From assembly GCA_039820545.1 (NCBI GenBank), contig JBCBPW010000020.1, positions 1-64,000 on the forward strand: a stretch of 64,000 bases of DNA, read 5' to 3'. How positions within the stretch are numbered: position 1 is the first letter of the stretch; each line of letters starts with the position of its first letter. The notes beneath the pieces are model-generated. The model was given only the letters and a program-made list of their open reading frames with translations, was not told the origin of the DNA and ran no database searches. Source of the stretch: JALEFZ01 sp039820545. Its GTDB lineage: Bacteria > Bacteroidota > Bacteroidia > J057. Positions 27,129 to 35,656 of this stretch are shown piece by piece. The translations under genes and the position numbers were made by a program.

Positions 27129-27132
27129 CTAC
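27091..27132. repeat. Double repeat unit overlapping the fasciclin stop codon
   Basis: TAGCGGTGGGCCTAC (27097-27111) is followed by the related GTGGCGATGGACCTAC (27117-27132). The fasciclin stop codon (27129-27131) sits in the second unit at the same place that the Roc-COR stop occupies in its unit. Confidence 0.7.
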
Positions 27133-27689
27133 TTGGGCAATACCACCGCGTCAATGACGTGAATGATGCCATTGGACTGGTGGACGTCGTAGGTCGTGAC
27201 GTTGGCGATGTTGCCGTTCTCATCTTTGAGGATGATGTTGTGCTTGCCATTCATCATGGCTTGCAGCTTACCACCGCTGACAGTAGGAATGGTGGCAGTA
27301 CCGCCGCTCTTCTTGATCAGCCCTGCGATGGCATCAAAGTCATAGCTCCCCGCTACTACATGGTACGTCAAAATCTTGCTCAATGTTGACTTATTCTCTG
27401 GCTTGAGCAAGGTGGCGACGGTTCCTTCGGGTAGATTCTCAAAGGCGTCATTGACGGGAGCGAAGACGGTAAAGGGTCCATCACTCTTGAGGGTCTCGAC
27501 AAGTCCTGCGGCTTTGACAGCAGCTACGAGCGTGGTGTGAACGCTAGAATTGACGGCGTTGTCGACGATGTCTTGCTTGGACGACATGCTGGCCCCACCT
27601 ACCATGGCCGTTTCCTGTGCCTGAAGAGAAAATCCGAACATTGCGAACGCAACAAAAATAAAACTGAATACTGACTGCTTGATTTGCAT
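27129..27689 (-). CDS. Secreted fasciclin-domain protein
   Basis: A 186-residue protein read from ATG at 27687-27689, giving a signal peptide MQIKQSVFSFIFVAFAMFGF ending LQAQ. A longer frame to 27782 runs into a palindromic repeat and is not credible. A single FAS1 domain fills residues about 45-184: HTTLVAAVKAAGLVETLKSD, GPFTVFAPVNDAFENLP, ILTYHVVAG and NGIIHVIDAVVLPK. FAS1 domains mediate adhesion or matrix contacts. Single-domain bacterial members are periplasmic or secreted; the partner is unknown. The stop codon is embedded in a dispersed repeat unit. Confidence 0.95.
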   Translation of the reverse strand: MQIKQSVFSFIFVAFAMFGFSLQAQETAMVGGASMSSKQDIVDNAVNSSVHTTLVAAVKAAGLVETLKSDGPFTVFAPVNDAFENLPEGTVATLLKPENKSTLSKILTYHVVAGSYDFDAIAGLIKKSGGTATIPTVSGGKLQAMMNGKHNIILKDENGNIANVTTYDVHQSNGIIHVIDAVVLPK

Positions 27690-28042
27690 TTGTATGAAAT
27701 ATTGGAGTGTTGAAATACGATTTGAGACCGTAGCCGCTTGCCGTCGCAAGCGCACGTATTTTGTGTTTGCCATGACAAACATCTACGAATTATGGGCTTT
27801 ACTTGTATATTTTACGCTTGCTGCAGCAAGCGGCTACGAAGACAATAGGGTTAACGGGGATGGGGAAGGCGGGTTCTGTTTTTCTGGGCTGAGGCTATGG
27901 GTGAAAATTGCACAAGAAAATAGGGAGATATGTACAAGCGTATATCTCCCTGATCTACAGATATTTATTTTGATCATTTTTTCTCACATGAAGGAGATGG
28001 CATATCACAAAGTTGTGTTAACGCGACTCAATGAGGACTTTT
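27690..28042. other. Intergenic region with inverted REP-like pair
   Basis: No gene is seen in these 353 bp. Two palindromic elements in opposite orientation lie at 27729-27752 and 27814-27838 (listed separately). GGGAGATAT (27923-27931) and ATATCTCCC (27942-27950) form a perfect 9-bp stem downstream of the MepA-like gene. Confidence 0.6.
27729..27838. repeat. Inverted pair of REP-like palindromes
   Basis: CGTAGCCGCTTGC at 27729-27741 continues into CGCAAGCG. The reverse complement of 27814-27838 begins with the same CGTAGCCGCTTGC and continues TGCAGCAAGCG. Each copy is itself a palindrome and the two face each other 60 bp apart, as in a BIME-type element. Confidence 0.7.
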
Positions 28043-28735
28043 TTATCTAAATGCAAAGTCTACGTGATAGTGATCGTCATGTAAATTATCGATCGTTCGA
28101 GACAACTTACGGACGAAATACACCCCTCGTTTCTTCAACTTTTTTCCTGCGGAGGTCTTGAAAATAGGTCCCTGTAATTCTACCTTGAAGATTACCTTGC
28201 GAATATACATCCCCCGTTTTCTCGCCGCATCATCCAGAGCCAATAAATGTGCAGCCATCGCCTCATAGTCTATGCGCACTTTGCGGTTCATCCTCCAACT
28301 CCCATCCTTCCGAAAGCTCAATAAGTAATGCCAGATACCCAATCTATCTAGCCACCTGTATTGCTTTTGGTTTTTCATCAGTGGCGTCATAAAATCCACA
28401 CTCAACCCATTTTGATGCGTGCGATGCGGCCACATTTTCCCTCCGTGTTTTCGGGAGCACTCCATGACGCGATACTTATACTCAGGACTGTGCTTTTCAC
28501 AAACGGCATAAGCCTCCTCTACAATCGCTTTCACCTTGTGATGCACATGGGCGCGGCGCAGCAGGTGATAACTGAGCCGACTGAAATAGGCATAATTTGA
28601 TCCCTTGTAAGCCAACCGCTGACCATTTTGCAGGCTTCCCTTGGAAACAGATCCAATGGAACGACTCGGTTGCGCAATGGATAGCATAGGAATCATCCAG
28701 AAAATCAGAAAGAGGATTCTCATGGTGTAGGACAT
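28043..28735 (-). CDS. MepA-like LAS-family zinc peptidase (murein endopeptidase type)
   Basis: A 230-residue exported protein; ATG at 28733-28735 (MSYTMRILFLIFWMIPMLSI) or 28723 gives the signal peptide. GSLQNGQRLAYKGSNYAYFS matches the N-terminal signature of penicillin-insensitive murein endopeptidase (MepA). The zinc ligands are visible: H-x6-D in HQNGLSVDFM and H-x-H in DDHYHVDF. MepA cleaves D-alanyl-meso-diaminopimelate crosslinks in peptidoglycan. The typical proteobacterial enzyme is somewhat longer, and substrate choice here is inferred. It acts in the periplasm. The gene appears monocistronic, 55 bp downstream of a small lipoprotein gene on the same strand. Confidence 0.85.
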   Translation of the reverse strand: MSYTMRILFLIFWMIPMLSIAQPSRSIGSVSKGSLQNGQRLAYKGSNYAYFSRLSYHLLRRAHVHHKVKAIVEEAYAVCEKHSPEYKYRVMECSRKHGGKMWPHRTHQNGLSVDFMTPLMKNQKQYRWLDRLGIWHYLLSFRKDGSWRMNRKVRIDYEAMAAHLLALDDAARKRGMYIRKVIFKVELQGPIFKTSAGKKLKKRGVYFVRKLSRTIDNLHDDHYHVDFAFR

Positions 28736-28790
28736 TATCTGGTTAGGAAAACGGGGGGGCAACTACATGTTTCCCTTATCATCATTTTCC

Positions 28791-29213
28791 CTAACGCATC
28801 CGCCCTCGCTGCATCTCCACATAACTATCCGGTCCTTCAAAGCGAAGGGTACGATTCGTCAATTCAAAATGCGTAGTCGTCAGCAAGGTGGGATAAATCT
28901 GTGTAGCAAAATCGCTGTCACAGCAGACCAATGTACAGGCTCCCCCACCCTTCCAATTCACCTGTTGTGTGGAATCAAATTCGAAGTACATGTCACAGGC
29001 ATTGATATCTAGAAGCAGTTCAAGCGTGGTATCATTGTCGAATTGCAAGAGGTAAGGCCCCCCTGAAATGACTTCGCTGTTACCTTCAGCTTTTAAGCTA
29101 TTCACCTCCCAATCGTAGGCAAATACGGTGATTCTGGGATCTTCTTCATTACGGCACGATACTATCCCTAGGACCAACACGAGGAGCATGATCCACTTTG
29201 TTTTCATGTTCAT
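28791..29213 (-). CDS. Small lipoprotein, unknown function
   Basis: A 140-residue product with a lipoprotein signal (MKTKWIMLLVLVLGIVSC; start at the first or third codon) and the lipidated cysteine followed by RNEEDPRI. The mature part is beta-rich with DTTLELLLDIN, a double cysteine (CTLVCCDSDF) and a strand-rich C-terminus, resembling the lipocalin-like small lipoproteins of Bacteroidota. No named family is certain. It may be co-transcribed with the MepA-like peptidase gene that follows after a short gap. Confidence 0.7.
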   Translation of the reverse strand: MNMKTKWIMLLVLVLGIVSCRNEEDPRITVFAYDWEVNSLKAEGNSEVISGGPYLLQFDNDTTLELLLDINACDMYFEFDSTQQVNWKGGGACTLVCCDSDFATQIYPTLLTTTHFELTNRTLRFEGPDSYVEMQRGRMR

Positions 29214-29380
29214 ATACAGACTTATAGAAGTGAGAAACGAGACAAGAGACCTAAAGTGCGACTATCATTGAACGTGCTGTAGGTACTTAGCTTGATTCGC
29301 TTTGTTGAATTATGTTGAATACTCATAGGTATAAACTAGTCGTAACCCATGAGCGAAAAGTTGCTTTTACCCAAAAGGAA

Positions 29381-29418
29381 AAGGATTTACAAAATCCGCT
29401 CCGATTCTGTAAATCCTT
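29381..29418 (-). terminator. Terminator after the VWA-like membrane protein gene
   Basis: AAGGATTTACAAAAT (29381-29395) pairs with ATTCTGTAAATCCTT (29404-29418) with a single mismatch around an 8-nt loop. On the minus strand it is followed by TTCCTTTT. Confidence 0.65.
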
Positions 29419-29478
29419 CCTTATTCTTCTAGCTAGATAAGGATATACGTTCTTCTCAATCCAACTTTAAACCCAAAC

Positions 29479-32232
29479 CTAAAAATCTAAGTAATCTCCA
29501 GGATCAATTGGCAACTGAAAGTACCCTCGGCTCATGTCCCACAATAAGATAAAAGCTCGCTCACGGACATAGTAACTGGGACTTTCCTCCACCAATTCCT
29601 TCAACTGATTCTTCACTACTTCTTGATCTTCAAAGCCTAGTAAGGCCAATGCTTCATAAAAATGCAGCATTTCTTTGAGGTCTTGACTGAGTACGTACTC
29701 CTCACCAGTTGCTGTATCATACATGCCCTTCTCTTTCCACTCTCTCAGCAGGGAAAGCGCCTCAACATAGAAGCCTCCTTCAATCATGATCGGAATTCGT
29801 GCGATTCTTTCTTTAGGTGCCAATTCGTCGAGATTCACTGGGCCACTTGTCGGCATGGTTTCCTTAGGAAGCGACGCTCCCGTAAAATCTACGAGATGAC
29901 GCTGTACCATATGATCGCGCTGATGGGCCTGATATCGACCAATCACTGCGCCTCCCAGCATACCCAAGATCAAGATCCCAGCCACCATACTCAATGCACG
30001 CATCGCAGGGTGCTGGATGTGCCTGCCGAGTCGCGTCATCCAACCTATTGAAGTTTGCTCAGACTCCCAACTGAAGGCATCCATCTGATCCTTCATCATA
30101 AGGTAGCGAAGCTTTTCCTGCTTCTCCTTATCCTCAGGATCTAGCATGGCTTCATGGATGGCACGCTGTCGTCGCTGCTCATAATAGGCTAGACTCCCCT
30201 CCTCTACAGGAGCAGCTTCCACCACATCTAAAATCGCTTCTCGTACTTGGTACGCCAAGTCCTCATCTAGATGCCCCAGCATCTCGCGACGCAAGCCCTC
30301 AGGAAAAGTCTCTCCTGTCTTCATCCATGGAATCTGACAAAGCAGCTGTAGATTTTTCCAAGTGACCAATTCTTCGCGCTCCATTTCTCCTAAGTCCCCT
30401 TCTTGTTCCTGCGTCTCCCGCTCGATGGTACGACCGACTTTTATCAGGATCTCCCAGTTGGGTTGGGGATGGATCATGGAAGCGGCCAACCATTGACTTA
30501 GATCTTTCCCCAATTGAGCTTCGATCTCCGCCAACGTCTGAGGAATAGACTCTGCTCCTTTTTCTGAAGTAACTTCTGCAAATACCTCTCCTTGATATGC
30601 TCCCAACTCATGGACACGCTCCAATGGCAAAAGGGTAAAGTATCGACTCAATGCTTGTTCCTGCTTGCCCCAAAGTGCCTGAGGAATCGGCGTAAGCAAG
30701 GTTTTTTCTACCCACAAGTCAAAGTGCTTGAAGACAATAGGATTTAGCTTACCTGTCTGTGCATCGAACCACTGATGTCCATCAGAGAAAATGATGAGAT
30801 GACTGTGTGGATGGGTCATGGTAATGCGCTCCCAATCCAAACCTTCTATCTGAGCAGGGTGAAAGGCCACTGTGGGATCTTTCTCGAAAAAATATTGCTG
30901 TAGCGCTAAGTCCTGATCTTGTAGGTACTCGATCAGTCCATACATGGAACGTTGAGCAAAGTCGAACTTGGGATCATCATCCAGCAAGAATACATACTCT
31001 GCTTGCCGCGTACGCGCATCGAAGACCAGCTGTGGCATACCCGCCATCTTGATCGTCTGATCAATGGATCTGGGGATGTGGAGTTGCTTGCTGTTTGCGG
31101 CCTTACGCTTATGGAGCTGGCGCGCCAATTTTTCGAGATCCTCATCTGAGGTGAAGATTTTCTCTCTCTGTTCAAAGGGCAATGCTTGAACCCTATCTCC
31201 CAGTTTCTCAAACTCGCTCTTGAAGGCGAGCATCTTCGCCCGACGCTTGAAGAGTCTCAGGCCGCCTTCTGCGAAGCATACAATCAGCAAAAACAGGAAC
31301 AACACCCGCACTTTCATGTCGTCCTGCAAGCCCTCATTTATTTCGGTATGGAAGGTATCGTATTCTTGCTTGTCATGGTTGATTTTGGGGACAAAGATGA
31401 TTCCCTGCCCTTTGGAAAGGACGTTCATCTGAGCATCGATCCCTGTTTTTCCGAGCTGATCGACATCTACTGTGTATAGATCAGGAAGGAAAAATTGATA
31501 GCGGGCTGTTTGGCTCTCCCCTATGGATTCCCCCCCAATTCTCCACCTATACGCATAAGACTGGGACTGGGAATTCTGATTTGGCGTAAAAATAAGGGGT
31601 TTGCGAGTGTCTACCCCCTCATAGCTTTTCTCAGGTGTAGCTAAAAAAGTAAGCCGCTGGTCCGTAGATCCTATGTCAGGTGAATCCATTTCCTGCGTTT
31701 CAGACGCTACGATTGGACCATTGAGATAGGATTTGGACAATTCTATTTCTTCTAGTTCTACATCAGGCAGGTCTCGAAGTCCTTCTACCTTTGGTTCCTC
31801 CACACGGACTACCGCAGGCATATTGTTCTTAAAGAAACCTACATTTAGCCCTACTGCACCCAAGATCAGCAATGCATACACCAGCGGACGCAATTTCTTG
31901 ATTTGGCTAGCCGCTCGTTCCTCCACAGAAGGTCGTTGCAGGGATACCCTTTCACGCTCCTCCCATTTCCCCACATGATCTGTGATTAGAGGGAGATACT
32001 GCTCATGAAATATACGCTTAAAGATTTCCTGCTCTTCAGGAGTTTGGGCGAGAATAGGACCGATGAGCATGCGCAGCTGTGCGAGATTGCCCGACTGTAT
32101 CAAAGAAGGTCCATAAGCGTTGAGGGTCTCCTGAATGCGAATCTGTGTCGCGGGATCGATCAATCTCACCTCTGCCGCCCAGAAGGCAAGCAAGGGTTGT
32201 AATGGAAGGGAGTTATAAGATGTATCGCGCAT
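29479..32232 (-). CDS. Large membrane protein with degenerate VWA-like domain, partner of MoxR ATPase
   Basis: A 917-residue protein of unknown function. Residues 1-110 are helical (PLLAFWAAEVRLIDPATQIR), like the N-terminal region of CoxE/ViaA-type proteins. Membrane helices lie at about 117-137, 305-325 and 735-765. The loop between the first two holds a PKD-like beta segment (YRWRIGGESIGESQ). Between helices two and three, residues about 408-490 resemble a VWA fold: EYVFLLDDDPKFDF where the metal site D-x-S-x-S would be, and LIIFSDGHQWFD where the second site would be. The MIDAS serines are missing. The C-terminal 150 residues are helical and TPR-like. The gene follows a MoxR ATPase gene by 86 bp on the same strand, matching the known MoxR-VWA pairing, so the two probably act as a membrane-bound remodelling machine. 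Substrate unknown. Confidence 0.8.
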   Translation of the reverse strand: MRDTSYNSLPLQPLLAFWAAEVRLIDPATQIRIQETLNAYGPSLIQSGNLAQLRMLIGPILAQTPEEQEIFKRIFHEQYLPLITDHVGKWEERERVSLQRPSVEERAASQIKKLRPLVYALLILGAVGLNVGFFKNNMPAVVRVEEPKVEGLRDLPDVELEEIELSKSYLNGPIVASETQEMDSPDIGSTDQRLTFLATPEKSYEGVDTRKPLIFTPNQNSQSQSYAYRWRIGGESIGESQTARYQFFLPDLYTVDVDQLGKTGIDAQMNVLSKGQGIIFVPKINHDKQEYDTFHTEINEGLQDDMKVRVLFLFLLIVCFAEGGLRLFKRRAKMLAFKSEFEKLGDRVQALPFEQREKIFTSDEDLEKLARQLHKRKAANSKQLHIPRSIDQTIKMAGMPQLVFDARTRQAEYVFLLDDDPKFDFAQRSMYGLIEYLQDQDLALQQYFFEKDPTVAFHPAQIEGLDWERITMTHPHSHLIIFSDGHQWFDAQTGKLNPIVFKHFDLWVEKTLLTPIPQALWGKQEQALSRYFTLLPLERVHELGAYQGEVFAEVTSEKGAESIPQTLAEIEAQLGKDLSQWLAASMIHPQPNWEILIKVGRTIERETQEQEGDLGEMEREELVTWKNLQLLCQIPWMKTGETFPEGLRREMLGHLDEDLAYQVREAILDVVEAAPVEEGSLAYYEQRRQRAIHEAMLDPEDKEKQEKLRYLMMKDQMDAFSWESEQTSIGWMTRLGRHIQHPAMRALSMVAGILILGMLGGAVIGRYQAHQRDHMVQRHLVDFTGASLPKETMPTSGPVNLDELAPKERIARIPIMIEGGFYVEALSLLREWKEKGMYDTATGEEYVLSQDLKEMLHFYEALALLGFEDQEVVKNQLKELVEESPSYYVRERAFILLWDMSRGYFQLPIDPGDYLDF

Positions 32233-32317
32233 GGAATGGCAGGATTATTTTTTGAGACGCGGAGAACGTTTTCCTTGTGCTTTATATGATGCTTTTCTTG
32301 ATACGGATAAGGACTCA

Positions 32318-33277
32318 TCAAGAGAGAAATCTCGACTTGATCAGTGCCAGATCCTCCTTATTTTTGGCGATGGCCGAATAGCTCAAAGCCAGAATATACC
32401 GCTGACGTTCAGTCAGCTCGTACAAGTTGAAGTCGTCTTGAATAAACTGGCTGACCTCTAGTACACGGAGCCAAGTGATAAGTTCAGCTGTTGCTGGTTT
32501 TTTCTTGTTGACAGCCTCTCGAATCTCTAAAAAATGTTGGATCAATTCATCGTCTAGGTAACGAGACTGAGAACCCAACTTCAAGGAAACAATGTCTCTC
32601 AGCTGTGCATGGCTGGGAAATTCAATGTGAAAATAGATGCAGCGACGCAAAAAGGGCTCAGGCAGATTTTTCTCCGAGTTGCTCGTCATGATGACCAGAA
32701 TTTTTCCCTCTTTTCCTTTTTCGACTCGATAGTTGTCTGCTTCCTTGATATAAAACTCCTGTTGGTCAATTTCATTCAAAATGTCATTGGGAAAATCACG
32801 TGGCGCCTTGTCTATCTCATCAATCAACACGACTGAATGAGAATTTTGATCTGATGATAACAAGCGGGGATGCTGGCTGGCATTCGTCAAGGCAATGGCT
32901 TTGCCTAATGCTTGAAGTTGGATATGATCAACAGAAGATGTAGGTGTGCCTGCCTGCTTGATGTTAGCTTTTTGGAAGTGTCCCAACGCATCATAGGTGT
33001 AGAACAGTTCGGAAGCCACAGAACTAGTCTTTGTGTGAAACACCAAAGGTTCACGCAAAAATAGACTTTCTTGCAGGTGAAGCTCGATCGCCAATTTGTA
33101 GGCGAGTTGTGTCTTGCCCGTACCTGGCTCACCCGTGATCAGTAGGGGTTGTCCACTTGCCATCGCTACATTGACAGCACCAATCAACTCCTCACTGAGT
33201 AAGTAGTCTTCTGGACGATCTGTATGTTGAGGCTGTGAGAGACTGAGATGTGGATGAAGTTGGTGAAAAAGATTCAT
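32318..33277 (-). CDS. MoxR-family AAA+ ATPase
   Basis: A 319-residue soluble AAA+ ATPase. Walker A is GEPGTGKT (about residues 48-55), Walker B is VVLIDEID (about 145-152), and sensor 1 lies in ILVIMTSNSEKNLPEPFLRR, which also carries the arginine pair. The C-terminal helical lid ends near residue 310. MoxR ATPases act with VWA-domain partners in metal insertion, complex assembly or stress responses. The downstream gene on the same strand encodes a membrane protein with a degenerate VWA-like domain, presumably its partner. The gene is the first of a two-gene unit. Confidence 0.93.
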   Translation of the reverse strand: MNLFHQLHPHLSLSQPQHTDRPEDYLLSEELIGAVNVAMASGQPLLITGEPGTGKTQLAYKLAIELHLQESLFLREPLVFHTKTSSVASELFYTYDALGHFQKANIKQAGTPTSSVDHIQLQALGKAIALTNASQHPRLLSSDQNSHSVVLIDEIDKAPRDFPNDILNEIDQQEFYIKEADNYRVEKGKEGKILVIMTSNSEKNLPEPFLRRCIYFHIEFPSHAQLRDIVSLKLGSQSRYLDDELIQHFLEIREAVNKKKPATAELITWLRVLEVSQFIQDDFNLYELTERQRYILALSYSAIAKNKEDLALIKSRFLS

Positions 33278-33440
33278 GGATGAGATTCAAAAAGGATCAT
33301 TTCCATGAATATACGGGCAAATTGAGGATATGGGGAAATTTTGTTGTATTTCCCTCTAATTTCTACGAAATCAGGAAGGCGAGAAGCGTGCATGCCTCAC
33401 CCCTTCGGTCTTTTAGCCTAAGTTCTTGGCGTTCTTTTCC

Positions 33441-33923
33441 TCAATCTTCATCCCACTCCGTATCGGGCAAAACAGCTGCGATCACGAGTTTTTGTTCATA
33501 TACCCAAATATTGATAGGATATCCATTGGGATGCTCAAACCACCATTCTTCTCCTTGATTGGGCGCGCCGTATAATTCTTCGGCCACTTCACGTACATTT
33601 GTCCCGATCGGATAGACGACGAGCACCTCATAGAGGGGTCTTTCTCCATCTTTGTCTATGTAATAGATCAGATCGATAAATTCTTGTTCATCTACTTGCT
33701 CTTGTAAAATGAAACGGAAGGAATCATTGCTGTCACGCGACGTTTGGGTATTCTTACGCTTTTTTCGAAGGTCATCATAAGACATCCCAAAGGAAATCTT
33801 ATCAACTCCTCTAGGGAAATAGGCTTTTTCCCAGTTTTTGAAAGGTTGCGCATCGATAGATAAATGGAGGACAAGGAAGCAGAGGAAGAATACAATAAGC
33901 GGTATGCCCGATTTCGTACCCAT
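33441..33923 (-). CDS. Exported protein of unknown function
   Basis: A 160-residue protein with an N-terminal signal peptide (IPLIVFFLCFLVLHLSIDAQ). The mature part is mixed alpha/beta with ISFGMSYDDLRKKRK, EELYGAPNQGEEWWF and NIWVYEQKLVIAAVLPD; this resembles small BamE/SmpA-like or DUF-type lipid-exposed domains in length only. No family can be named with confidence. It lies upstream of the MoxR gene on the same strand, 163 bp away, so shared expression is possible but unproven. Confidence 0.7.
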   Translation of the reverse strand: MGTKSGIPLIVFFLCFLVLHLSIDAQPFKNWEKAYFPRGVDKISFGMSYDDLRKKRKNTQTSRDSNDSFRFILQEQVDEQEFIDLIYYIDKDGERPLYEVLVVYPIGTNVREVAEELYGAPNQGEEWWFEHPNGYPINIWVYEQKLVIAAVLPDTEWDED

Positions 33924-34115
33924 GAATGAAAATATTAGAAAGGTTGAAGATTTAATTTAAGAAAATAGAATCAAAAATGCAGGTCATTTTCTAATATTCG
34001 CAAATAATAAACTTCTCTTTACCAAAAAAATATTCAATTCTGAAGTAAACTTCTCATTCTGAACGACGCTTGTGTAGGTGAACGTTCTTTCTTTTTATCC
34101 TGGAATTGCGGAAGA

Positions 34116-35516
34116 CTAAGGTACAGGAACCAAACGCAACACATATCCAGGATTCTCTTTACCGATATATACATACCCATCAGGACTCATGACGACTGTG
34201 CGCAGCCTTCCGATATTGGGTAACAGCTTTTCCTCACCTACTACCTTATTTCCCTCCATGATCGTACGGTGGATATAATTGAATCGAAGGGAGCCCGACA
34301 AAATATCTCCTTTCCAATTGGGAAACTGATCTCCACTCACAAAGGTCATTCCGCATACTCCGATCGAAGGCACCCAATAATCCACAGGTTGCTCCATGCC
34401 TTCTTTTTCCGTCAGATCTGTAAACTTCGATCCATTGTAGTTGATCCCGTAAGAGATGACAGGCCAGCCATAGTTCTTTCCTTTCTCGATTCGATTGATC
34501 TCGTCGCCTCCTCTTGGACCATGTTCATTGTCCCATATTTCCCCTGACTCAGGATTCATGGCCAGCCCCTGCGGGTTGCGGTGTCCATAAGAAAAAATGG
34601 ATTGCACAGCATCTGGCTGATCGACAAAGGGATTGTCTTCAGGAATGCTTCCATCGTCATGGATACGGTGTATCTTTCCGCAAGAATTGGTCAGATACTG
34701 GGGATGATCCTCTCTCCGTCCGCGGTCCCCTACCGAGAGATATACATAGCCAGCTGTATCAAACGCTAAGCGAGAGCCATAGTGGTGCCTTGTCGAGACA
34801 TAAGGCTGTGCCTCAAAGATTTCTTTTACGTCTACTAGCAGATCATTCTCCAATCTAGCGCGTATGACAGCAGTAGTATTTTCTACTCCCTTCGGCTTGG
34901 AATAAGACAGATAGATAAAACCATTTTGGGCATATTGGGGGTGGACCTCCACATCCATCAAGCCTCCCTGACCTGCGGCTCTAACTACTGGAACGTTCCC
35001 AATCCTATGTAGCGGTTCTCCTTCCCTGAATCGATAAAAATCGCCCTTTCTGTCGGTTACGAGCATGTCGCCATCAGGCAGGAAGGTAATCCCCCAAGGC
35101 ACATCGATTCCTCCAACCACTGTATCTATCCGCACCTTATGGTCCTGTGTTTGGATGATGCCCTGAGGAGGAGTTGGGCTTTGGAACGATTTAATGGTGG
35201 TCTTTTCGATTCCTGTCAAGATATAGTTCACGAGTGCCGCGATCTCCTTATCTGTCAATGTCTCGCCATAGGCAGGCATCCCTCCATCAGGATAGCCTTC
35301 TTTGATTCCCGTAAAGACCGTATTCCACGACTTGCCATAGGTCCACTTGCGATCCACAAATGATTTCAGTTGCTCCCCATGACAAGAGGCACAATACGTC
35401 TGATAGTTGCGACTGGCATCCAAATTTCCCAAATATTGTCTGGCCTTTCCCTGCAGCATGACTCCTGCCGTAATCAGGAGGACCAACAATCCTATGATGA
35501 GTATATATTTTTTCAT
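34116..35516 (-). CDS. Cytochrome c-sugar dehydrogenase fusion (PQQ-type, Yli/GDH fold)
   Basis: A 466-residue protein anchored by an N-terminal helix (YILIIGLLVLLITAGVML). Residues about 30-105 form a cytochrome c domain with C-A-S-C-H (about 41-45) and the axial methionine in GGMPAYGETLTDKEIAALVNY. From about residue 120 a six-bladed propeller of the glucose/sorbosone dehydrogenase family follows (VPWGITFLPDGDMLVTDRKG, YGHRNPQGLAMNPESG, WDNEHGPRGGDEINRI). The family oxidises sugars with PQQ; the fused heme would pass electrons onward. It acts in the periplasm. Whether PQQ is made by this organism cannot be seen here. The gene is probably monocistronic. Confidence 0.92.
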   Translation of the reverse strand: MKKYILIIGLLVLLITAGVMLQGKARQYLGNLDASRNYQTYCASCHGEQLKSFVDRKWTYGKSWNTVFTGIKEGYPDGGMPAYGETLTDKEIAALVNYILTGIEKTTIKSFQSPTPPQGIIQTQDHKVRIDTVVGGIDVPWGITFLPDGDMLVTDRKGDFYRFREGEPLHRIGNVPVVRAAGQGGLMDVEVHPQYAQNGFIYLSYSKPKGVENTTAVIRARLENDLLVDVKEIFEAQPYVSTRHHYGSRLAFDTAGYVYLSVGDRGRREDHPQYLTNSCGKIHRIHDDGSIPEDNPFVDQPDAVQSIFSYGHRNPQGLAMNPESGEIWDNEHGPRGGDEINRIEKGKNYGWPVISYGINYNGSKFTDLTEKEGMEQPVDYWVPSIGVCGMTFVSGDQFPNWKGDILSGSLRFNYIHRTIMEGNKVVGEEKLLPNIGRLRTVVMSPDGYVYIGKENPGYVLRLVPVP

Positions 35517-35656
35517 GTCTGCTTTCTACAGGAATCAAGCTACCTAATTCTAGGGAAATACATACAATAATACCCCCAATCAGTTACGTCTAAGTTAGAT
35601 TAAATGGCCTATTTTCATCATACAATTTTACACATTCATTCCTATATAAATTTCTT

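Noticed and set aside
27679..28050. 123-codon plus-strand frame
   Set aside because: It runs through the fasciclin signal peptide in antisense and through two palindromic repeats.
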